Of a DNA stretch of 5,875 nt, positions 1-4,483 are shown in pieces (the stretch's first letter is position 1; each line of letters starts with the position of its first letter). The position numbers and the translations under genes are program-made. This DNA comes from Xanthobacteraceae bacterium (GTDB taxonomy: Bacteria; Pseudomonadota; Alphaproteobacteria; Rhizobiales; Xanthobacteraceae): NCBI GenBank assembly GCA_030036975.1, contig JASHSE010000099.1, forward strand, positions 1 through 5,875, read 5' to 3'. The notes under the pieces were generated by a model. That model was not told the DNA's origin. It saw only the letters and a list, made by a program, of their open reading frames with translations, and made no database searches.

Positions 1-198
1 GTGCGGATAGGTCGCGAAATAATGATCGAACGACCGGTTCTCATTGAAGATAACCACAAGATGCCTGATCGGCGTTGCGGTGTGATGATCGCGGCCATGG
101 CCCTGATCATGATCTGGATCGGCGAGAACTGAACCGCCGCAGACTGCGGCAGCCGCAATCAAGGAGATCGCGGCGGTGGAAAGCAGCAGCTTTTTCAT
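1..198 (-). CDS. Secreted phosphoesterase (phospholipase C/acid phosphatase family), N-terminal part
   Basis: The frame is open from an ATG at 196-198 (minus) to the left edge, giving 66 residues; the rest lies outside the window. Residues 1-26 form a classical Sec signal peptide: MKK, then an Ala/Leu-rich core, then VLA|DP as the likely cleavage site, so the enzyme should be periplasmic or secreted. A His/Asp-rich linker (about 27-39) follows. Then comes HLVVIFNENRSFDHYF (46-61), the characteristic start of the phosphoesterase family (PF04185: phospholipase C, AcpA-type acid phosphatases); the Glu-Asn in ENRSFDH belongs to the metal/active site in known members. A G-run (GGGGGG, about 8 nt before the ATG) may serve as ribosome-binding site. 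The substrate (phospholipid or phosphomonoester) cannot be told from this fragment. Family assignment is fairly sure, specific function is not. Confidence 0.85.
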   Translation of the reverse strand, partial: MKKLLLSTAAISLIAAAAVCGGSVLADPDHDQGHGRDHHTATPIRHLVVIFNENRSFDHYFATYPH

Positions 199-357
199 GA
201 AACCCCCCGTCATTGTCGTACGGATGCATCTAAAGCTTTTCGCGATGACAGCCCGATGTCTTGTCGATGACGATGAGCGCGCGGATGCGACGAACGCATA
301 GCCGCATTCAAGAAACACTGTGGACTGTCATCGAACCGTTATTCGTTCTTTACAAAG

Positions 358-386
358 GAGCCGGGCGGGCCGCGGCGCCCCGGCTC
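358..386. repeat. GC-rich inverted repeat (hairpin)
   Basis: GAGCCGGGCG at 358-367 pairs with CGCCCCGGCTC at 376-386 with one bulged base, leaving an 8-nt loop. No T-run follows on either strand, so it is not a typical rho-independent terminator. It could be a leader structure or a barrier between the divergent units. The pairing is seen directly; any function is unknown. Confidence 0.4.
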
Positions 387-518
387 AGCCCCCGACGGCC
401 GCGTGCCAGGAAATGTCGAGAAAAAATGCCAAGGAAAAATGCGCGGCTACCCGTCGCTCGGTCATTGAGATTTACCTTCGCCGGAACGTCAAAACGTCAC
501 CTGAGGCGGAACGACGTT

Positions 519-533
519 TAATGCGCTGCATTA
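519..533. repeat. Perfect 6-3-6 dyad, possible operator
   Basis: TAATGC-GCT-GCATTA is a perfect inverted repeat with a 3-nt centre, AT-rich for this genome. It lies 7 nt before the orphan AAGGAGG at 540-546 and about 140 nt before the small gene. Its size is compatible with a binding site for a dimeric repressor or with a small hairpin. No regulator can be named. Confidence 0.3.
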
Positions 534-670
534 GATTCTAAGGAGGGATTCTGTCGCCCTAGCCGCCGACGCCCGTCCAAAGTCGCGTTCGTTCTGCCGG
601 GTTTTGCCTTCGGCGTTGATGGCCTGGTGCAGGCGGATTCAAGCGGTTGACTTTTCCGGAGTGGATGAAA

Positions 671-883
671 ATGAGCGGTCTGCGCGGTAAAGACGACAAG
701 CATTCGAGCGCCAGGGACGTGCGGTCGGGCGCGTACGACAAAGGCGCGGACAAGGAAGACCTCGCGCACAACATAGTTCCGGGAGACGACATCCCTGAGG
801 GATTGCAGCGCAAGCCAGCCGGCGCGCCGAACAAGGGTTTTCGTCGTGGTGGTCCGGCGAAACACGTGCCGCAGAACGATTGA
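671..883 (+). CDS. Small charged hypothetical protein (70 aa)
   Basis: This is a 70-residue frame with strong G/C preference at third codon positions, matching the neighbouring real genes. The protein is hydrophilic, rich in Lys, Asp, Arg and Gly (GKDDKHSSARDVRSGAYDKG near the N-terminus; NIVPGDDIPEGL at 34-45) and ends in a Pro/Gly/Arg tail. No signal peptide, membrane segment or enzymatic motif is visible, and it is probably largely disordered. I chose ATG 671 because GGAG at 658-661 is 9 nt upstream; ATG 665 and TTG 647 are in the same frame but badly spaced. It converges on the transglycosylase gene, with 26 nt between the stops. It resembles unnamed small proteins of Bradyrhizobium relatives as I recall them, but I cannot assign a function. 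It is probably a real gene; a chance frame is not excluded. Confidence 0.6.
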   Translation: MSGLRGKDDKHSSARDVRSGAYDKGADKEDLAHNIVPGDDIPEGLQRKPAGAPNKGFRRGGPAKHVPQND

Positions 884-898
884 AATGCTCGAGCATTT
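883..898. terminator. Palindrome between convergent stops, possible bidirectional terminator
   Basis: AAATGCTCGAGCATTT is a perfect 16-bp palindrome that can form a 6-bp stem with a TCGA tetraloop. It overlaps the last base of the small gene's TGA and lies 11 nt past the stop of the minus-strand transglycosylase. TTTT (896-899) follows the stem on the plus strand and an A/T end flanks it on the minus strand, as in a short symmetric terminator. The stem is short and partly A/T, so termination would be weak. Confidence 0.4.
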
Positions 899-909
899 TG
901 GGCCCGGTG

Positions 910-1986
910 TCACTCGCCCCGCGCCCGCTCGGCGTCCGCATAGCGGGCGTACAGTGCGTCGATCCGCTCGCGCCACATCGCCACGAACGCGCCCGAGGTC
1001 AGGCGATCGACCGACTTCCATTGGCGCTTCGCTGCCGGCAGCGTGTTCCACCAGATGGCGTGCTTGCACCAGCGCTCGCCCTTCATCATGCCCTCGTCGG
1101 TAGCGCACATCGACTTCCAGGCGATGCGCTCCGGATGACTTACGTGTTCGGCGGCGCCCTGCCATCCCTGTTGGTGAATCAAATAAAGATCGCTGAAAGT
1201 GGGGGTTTTGTGCGTCACCGCTTCAAACATTGCGGCCTCGCTGATAAATTTATAGGCAGCGGCGACGGCATTGTCTCGCGGATTGGTGATATCGCCGGAG
1301 CCATACCGCGCGAACTCGGCCCTGCTCAGCTGAAACAGGCCGATATATGAGCCGGTGCGTTGCTTGGGATCGAAATCGGATTCGACCTTGGCGACGGCTT
1401 TCATGAAATTATAGTCGACGCCGAAAGCGTCGGCCGCGCGCTTGATCTCCTGCAGCGGCGTTCCCAGCGGAATGTCGCTGAGCGCCCGCAAGGCAATTTT
1501 CGCCGGCTTTTCTGGCGGCGGAAGCTCGGAATAAACGTAATACTTGAGATAAGGCAGTGCGCGCCTTGCCGCCGCAACTGAACCGTCCGGCAACGCGGTG
1601 CCGGCGTCCTGCGAGCGATCGTCTTCGGTCATCGCCAGCACAGGCCCCTTGGGAAGCGCGCCTGTAGCGTCAAGAGCGCCTGTCGCATCGAGGGGAGCGG
1701 GCGTCGCGTCGAGAGGACCGCCCGTCGCATCGAAGGAAGTCAGAGCGCTCCGCTCCAGTGCACTGAATGCGGCGCCGATCAGCGCATTCGGCGACATTGT
1801 GCCGGCTTTTGCGACCACTGTTGTGTTAGCCGGCACGGCGGCGAATTGCGCCGCGACCATCGCCCTCGGGGCGACGATCAGAGTTGGCGGCACGGCGCTC
1901 GGTTGCATGCTCGCGATCCGCCAAGCCGCGGCAACACAAACCACCGCCGTCGCGCCAACGACGCAACTTAACTGCCTGACTTTCAT
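910..1986 (-). CDS. Membrane-anchored lytic transglycosylase, SLT domain (GH23)
   Basis: A 358-residue protein predicted to cleave the MurNAc-GlcNAc bond of peptidoglycan with formation of 1,6-anhydro-MurNAc, in the periplasm. Residues 7-22 are a hydrophobic N-terminal segment (signal anchor; no lipobox). Residues about 28-165 are a low-complexity Ala/Pro/Thr linker with DAT(G/P) repeats at 86-111. The SLT-like catalytic domain covers about 175-285. Its signatures are VAKVESDFDP with catalytic Glu202 followed by Ser203, GSYIGLFQLS (212-221), NAVAAAYKF (239-247) and LYLIHQQG (267-274). A C-terminal region of about 75 residues containing two Cys (C294, C307) and several Trp follows. The start at ATG 1984-1986 places the hydrophobic segment correctly, although the G-rich sequence before it is very close to the ATG. 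It lies 192 nt downstream of the arsR-type gene on the same strand and is probably transcribed separately. Family assignment is firm; the physiological role (wall turnover or assembly of an envelope-spanning machine) is not visible. Confidence 0.9.
   Translation of the reverse strand: MKVRQLSCVVGATAVVCVAAAWRIASMQPSAVPPTLIVAPRAMVAAQFAAVPANTTVVAKAGTMSPNALIGAAFSALERSALTSFDATGGPLDATPAPLDATGALDATGALPKGPVLAMTEDDRSQDAGTALPDGSVAAARRALPYLKYYVYSELPPPEKPAKIALRALSDIPLGTPLQEIKRAADAFGVDYNFMKAVAKVESDFDPKQRTGSYIGLFQLSRAEFARYGSGDITNPRDNAVAAAYKFISEAAMFEAVTHKTPTFSDLYLIHQQGWQGAAEHVSHPERIAWKSMCATDEGMMKGERWCKHAIWWNTLPAAKRQWKSVDRLTSGAFVAMWRERIDALYARYADAERARGE
1654..1731 (-). repeat. In-frame tandem repeat encoding four DAT(G/P)xxL units
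   Basis: Residues 86-111 of the transglycosylase read as four successive units, DATGGPL, DATPAPL, DATGAL and DATGAL (7, 7, 6 and 6 codons). At the DNA level the units are imperfect copies around GA(T/C)GC(G/T)AC(G/A). They lie in the flexible linker between the membrane anchor and the catalytic domain. Such a repeat can change in copy number by slippage without breaking the frame. Confidence 0.75.
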
Positions 1987-2178
1987 TCCCCCGACCGCGA
2001 TTCCCCGAAAGCGGACGGTGATCTAACTCCTGCGCTGAGGAAACAATGAGGCCCCAATGTGGCACGTTGAGGTCGAGCCAATCAGCCTCGGCGCAGTCGT
2101 GCCAGCCACTGCTCCGGAAGCCCGAGTCGGGCGCGCCCTCCTTATCGCGACTACTCACCGCGACTACTCACCCGTTGC
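1987..2178. other. Intergenic region upstream of the transglycosylase
   Basis: These 192 nt lie between the stop of the ArsR-type gene and the start of the transglycosylase, both minus strand. They presumably hold the transglycosylase promoter, though no convincing -35/-10 pair is seen. They contain the 13-bp tandem duplication (2146-2171) and, on the minus strand, AAGGAGG (complement of 2138-2144) without a well-placed standard start codon after it. A minus-strand frame from 2158 runs out of phase into the transglycosylase and looks like a shadow. Confidence 0.5.
2146..2171. repeat. Perfect 13-bp tandem duplication
   Basis: CGCGACTACTCAC occurs twice, head to tail, without mismatch. It begins 7 nt past the end of the ArsR-type gene (minus strand) and about 160 nt before the transglycosylase start. 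It may be a recent slippage duplication or paired binding sites. The identity is seen directly; the role is unknown. Confidence 0.7.
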
Positions 2179-2865
2179 CTACAGCGACACTCCGAACGTG
2201 TCGCTCAAGCCGCGCCGGCCTGTCGGCGTGACGATCAGTGCGCGGCCGTCGCGCATGCGCTGCAGCCATTTCAGATCGAAGCAGCGCTGCGCCAGAACGG
2301 CGCCGACCGTACCGCCGAGATGCGGCCGCCGCTCTGTCCAGTCCAAACATGGACGGCAGAAAATCCGTCGCCGGCTGCTTGCCGCCGCGAGATCGACGCC
2401 GAATTTTTCAAAGAAAGCGACGCCGCTTTCGCTCAGCTCACCGCCCTCGTCCGACAGCGTAACATGGCCGAGCGCGCACAGCGCATCGGTAATGCCGACG
2501 CCAAGCTTGCCGGCGAAATGATCGTAGCAGGTGCGCGCAACGCGCATTGCCTCATCGAGTTTCGATGCCGGCCGATAGCGTGGCGGTGCGTCGGCAACGA
2601 CCGCCATGATGGATTCCAGCATCTCCGCGACACGCGGCGTCGCGATGCGGTAATAGCGGTGGCGACCCTGCTTGACGCAAGCGATCAACCGCCCGTCGGT
2701 GAGTTTGCCGAGATGACCGCTCGTCGTCTGCGGCGAGACCCCGGTCGCGTGGACGAGCTCGCCGGCCGTCAGCGCCCGCCCTCCCATCAGCGCCGCCAGA
2801 ATGTTGGCGCGCGTCGAATCGCCGACCAGCGCGGCGACTTCCGCAATGCGAACGTCCTCGGTCAT
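2179..2865 (-). CDS. ArsR/SmtB-type winged-helix transcriptional regulator
   Basis: A 228-residue cytoplasmic DNA-binding protein. The N-terminal third is an ArsR-type winged helix: DSTRANILAAL (16-26), the helix-turn-helix LTAGELVHATGVSPQTTSGHL (32-52) with the recognition helix at about 44-57, and the wing VKQGRHRYYRI (64-74). It is about twice the length of classical ArsR proteins. The C-terminal half contains a Cys pair C170-R-P-C173 followed by DWTERRPHLGG and ends in a second region, RALIVTPTGRRGL. This layout belongs to a known group of long ArsR-like proteins often found beside MFS transporters. Cys63, 113, 130 and 195 are additional thiols. The start at ATG 2863-2865 is supported by AAGGA 9 nt upstream. 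The gene is divergent from the decayed MFS transporter, which it may once have controlled; the ligand is unknown. Confidence 0.85.
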   Translation of the reverse strand: MTEDVRIAEVAALVGDSTRANILAALMGGRALTAGELVHATGVSPQTTSGHLGKLTDGRLIACVKQGRHRYYRIATPRVAEMLESIMAVVADAPPRYRPASKLDEAMRVARTCYDHFAGKLGVGITDALCALGHVTLSDEGGELSESGVAFFEKFGVDLAAASSRRRIFCRPCLDWTERRPHLGGTVGAVLAQRCFDLKWLQRMRDGRALIVTPTGRRGLSDTFGVSL

Positions 2866-2875
2866 GGCATGTCAT
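2864..2875. promoter_or_regulatory. Imperfect dyad at the regulator's start, possible operator
   Basis: ATGgCATGtCAT reads as a near-palindrome (only the g/t pair does not match) that overlaps the start codon of the ArsR-type gene, in the gap shared with the divergent MFS remnant. ArsR proteins usually bind dyads in their own promoter region and repress themselves. The sequence is short and partly made of the start codon itself, so this is a weak proposal. Confidence 0.2.
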
Positions 2876-2956
2876 CCTTTCCGGCGGCGCCAGCAAATGT
2901 AGTGCGATCGGGTGAAACGGCCAACCCGAATGCTTCGGCCGCGACCGTACGATAGC

Positions 2957-3240
2957 CTGCCGCTGATCGAAGCTGCGCTCCTCGTGATCGGTTGCGGCTT
3001 GGGCCTCAACACGGCCCAGTCAACGCGGTTGCGGTTGCGGTCGCCAACGTGGCCGCAGCGAGGTCGGGGACGACCTCGGGCCTGGTCAACACCGCCCGCA
3101 TGGTCGGCGCAACGCTCGGCGGAGCGGTCCTCGGCGCGATCGTTGCGGTGTTCGCCGGCGGCAGCGGCGAAATGCTCGGCGCGGCGGCAGCGTTCGCCTT
3201 CATCCGCCGCGACTCGCTCCATCCAGTTGCAAAACGCTAA
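2957..3240 (+). pseudogene. C-terminal remnant of an MFS efflux transporter (DHA2/EmrB type), frameshifted
   Basis: Two frames join into one recognisable tail. The first reads LPLIEAALLVIGCGLGLNT up to about 3013. After loss of one base near 3013-3016 (ACGGCCC where ACGGGCCC would restore the frame) the next frame reads GPVNAVAVAVANVAAARSG, then TSGLVNTARMVGATLGGAVLGAI, and ends FIRRDSLHPVAKR with TAA at 3238-3240. The GPVNAVAV and ARSG-SGLVNTARMVGATLG segments are typical of the last transmembrane helices of 14-TM drug exporters. Only about 90 of some 450-500 residues remain; nothing upstream matches before the ArsR-type gene. The segment between AVFAGG and SGEMLGAA also looks shorter than usual, perhaps an internal in-frame deletion. 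The product cannot be a working transporter. The family call is from memory but the pattern is distinctive. Confidence 0.75.
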
Positions 3241-3628
3241 ACGTTTAATGAGCGGCGACTTCGAACCGCGGCCGCCCAGACCAGCGAGGCGGCCGCTGCC
3301 GTGGCCGGAGCGCACACCGCGCTCAGCGTTTACGGCCGTGGCATCATACGTTCAACCGGTGCATCTGCTCGACCGGATAGCGCGTGCCCGAAGCGGCGCC
3401 GGGCGGCACCAGGCGATCGATCTCGGCGAGATACGATTTGACCTTTCTGGCTTTGTTTTACTGGGTTTTTGCGCGCAAACCTCCGCAACGGGGAACGCTT
3501 TGGGCGCCTGCCGATTTCACCTCAAATCTACGAGAACTGCCTCGTGGATGGGAACTTTTTGGCGGTCTGCCGACTGCCTTCGCGAGGGTGCCGGTCCAGC
3601 ACCATAACCATCGTTGCCCGAGCTCTGA
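3241..3628. other. Intergenic region, possibly containing gene debris
   Basis: No intact gene is visible in these 388 nt between the MFS remnant and the HAD gene. A 10-bp palindrome (TAAACGTTTA, 3238-3247) overlaps the remnant's stop, and a strong GC hairpin follows at 3268-3296. A 37-codon minus-strand open frame without a start (3344-3457) may be a fragment of a lost gene. From about 3438 the DNA becomes T-rich (TTGACC, then CTTTGTTTTACT), which may mark the promoter of the downstream sugar-phosphate operon, but the -10 match is poor. Confidence 0.5.
3268..3296. repeat. GC-only inverted repeat (two GCGGCCGC copies)
   Basis: GCGGCCGC at 3268-3275 and again at 3289-3296 can pair as an 8-bp all-G/C stem around a 13-nt loop. 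It lies 28 nt past the stop of the MFS remnant. It may be the old terminator of that gene, but no T-run follows. Confidence 0.4.
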
Positions 3629-4339
3629 ATGGTACGGGTTTACCCGATTGTCTTCCTGGTCGACGTCGATAACACGCTGCTCGATAACGACGGCGTGCAG
3701 CAGGATTTGAAGGACCACCTCGAACGCACCTACGGACGTGGCGCCCGCGATCGTTATTGGAGGATCCTGGAGCAGCTGTTCGCGGAACTCGGCTACCGCG
3801 ACTATCTCGGAGCGTTGCAGCGTTTTCGCGCCGAGCATCCTCTCGAGGTCGAGCTGCTGTCGATGTCCGACTACCTGGTCGACTACCCGTTTGCCGGCCG
3901 GCTGTTCCCATCGGCCCTCAAGGTCTTGAGGCGGCTAAAGGGCTTGGGGCAGACCGTCATCCTGTCCGATGGCGACGTCGTCTTTCAGCCGCGCAAAGTC
4001 GAACGCGCCGGCATTTCCGATGCAGTCGATCGACGCGTCCTCATCTATATCCATAAGGAACAGGCGCTGGGCGACGTCGAGCGGCGTTTCCCCGCGGAAC
4101 ATTACGTGCTTGTCGACGACAAGCCGCGTATCCTGGCCGCCGTTAAGCAGTTTTGGGGAGACCGTGTCACAACCGTTTTTGTGCGACAGGGCAGCTACGC
4201 TCGCGATGCGCAAGCCGTCGCCGCCTTGCCGCCGGCTGACGTCGCAATCGATCGCATCGGCGATCTTCTTAAGTTCGACTTGGCGCGATTGCGACCAGCG
4301 CCGCCGATGCCTGCATCAAAGTTGGAGCGGGCGCGATGA
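3629..4339 (+). CDS. HAD-superfamily hydrolase (phosphatase-like)
   Basis: A 236-residue cytoplasmic protein with all four HAD motifs: I, FLVDVDNTLLDND with nucleophile Asp12 and acid/base Asp14; II, VILSDGD with Ser113; III, HKEQA with Lys143; IV, VLVDDKP with Asp163/Asp164 for Mg2+. An alpha-helical cap of about 60-70 residues (about 20-88) lies between motifs I and II, as in C1-type members such as phosphoglycolate phosphatases. The ATG at 3629 places motif I at the usual distance from the N-terminus; the upstream ribosome-binding site is weak. The stop overlaps the start of the transaldolase-like frame (ATGA), and gnd follows, so it is the first visible gene of a sugar-phosphate operon. 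The likely substrate is a phosphorylated sugar or similar small phosphate ester; no specific substrate can be read from the sequence. Confidence 0.85.
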   Translation: MVRVYPIVFLVDVDNTLLDNDGVQQDLKDHLERTYGRGARDRYWRILEQLFAELGYRDYLGALQRFRAEHPLEVELLSMSDYLVDYPFAGRLFPSALKVLRRLKGLGQTVILSDGDVVFQPRKVERAGISDAVDRRVLIYIHKEQALGDVERRFPAEHYVLVDDKPRILAAVKQFWGDRVTTVFVRQGSYARDAQAVAALPPADVAIDRIGDLLKFDLARLRPAPPMPASKLERAR

Positions 4340-4479
4340 GCCCGACAAAAACGCTGCACGATCTCGGCCAGAGCCTGTGGTTTGTCGCTTTGTTCGAGCG
4401 CAGAGACCCGTGCCACTCTTCCGTCGCCCCGTCGAGCGACCGCCCGGACCATCGTGCCACTATGGATATGGAGCACTAA
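4336..4479 (+). pseudogene. tal: Transaldolase N-terminal stub (47-codon frame)
   Basis: The frame starts with ATG in an ATGA overlap with the HAD gene and reads MSPTKTLHDLGQSLW, which closely matches the N-terminus of a group of bacterial transaldolases (typically NPTK-LHDLGQSLWLDNITR). After Trp15 the similarity stops: the next 32 codons (FVALFERRDPC..., ending TMDMEH and TAA at 4477-4479) are not transaldolase, and a real enzyme needs over 300 residues including its Schiff-base lysine. I infer a large internal deletion or replacement. The last codons contain GGAG (4470-4473), which serves as ribosome-binding site of gnd 10 nt further on, so the frame still links HAD and gnd translation. 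Alternatively it is a genuine small peptide that merely resembles transaldolase. The stub call rests on about 12 matching residues. Confidence 0.6.
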
Positions 4480-4483
4480 GGCC

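Larger units (their letters stand above)
199..670. other. Intergenic region with no convincing gene
   Basis: This stretch separates the divergent phosphoesterase (minus) and the small plus-strand gene. Short open frames at 261-521 and 320-541 are Arg-rich, have no ribosome-binding site and resemble no family I know, so I treat them as chance frames. The region contains a GC-rich inverted repeat (358-386), a perfect 6-3-6 dyad (519-533), an orphan AAGGAGG (540-546) and a weak Pho-box-like sequence (325-342). It presumably holds the promoters of both flanking genes, but I see no clear -35/-10 pair. Confidence 0.6.

Noticed and set aside
483..520. EcfG-type (GGAAC-N16/17-CGTT) general-stress promoter in the left intergenic region
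   Set aside because: GGAAC occurs at 483 and 508, but no CGTT lies at the right distance from either.
261..541. Two overlapping plus-strand open frames of 73-86 codons in the left intergenic region
   Set aside because: Arg-rich, no ribosome-binding site at a proper distance, no recognisable family, and neither shows a coding-like pattern; likely chance frames in GC-rich DNA.
518..1165. Minus-strand frame of 215 codons overlapping the small gene and the transglycosylase end
   Set aside because: It is out of frame with the clearly real transglycosylase and antisense to the small gene; its sequence is Arg-rich with no domain.
2320..2955. Plus-strand frame of 211 codons opposite the ArsR-type gene
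   Set aside because: Shadow of the regulator; no motifs, whereas the minus-strand frame has a full winged-helix domain.
3438..3466. Sigma-70 promoter TTGACC before the HAD operon
   Set aside because: At the standard 16-18 nt spacing there is no acceptable -10 hexamer; only TTTACT at 14 nt, so not listed as a promoter.
4382..4483. Upstream extension of gnd to an ATG at 4382
   Set aside because: The added residues do not match the family; the Rossmann motif begins immediately after ATG 4484, which has a well-spaced GGAG.
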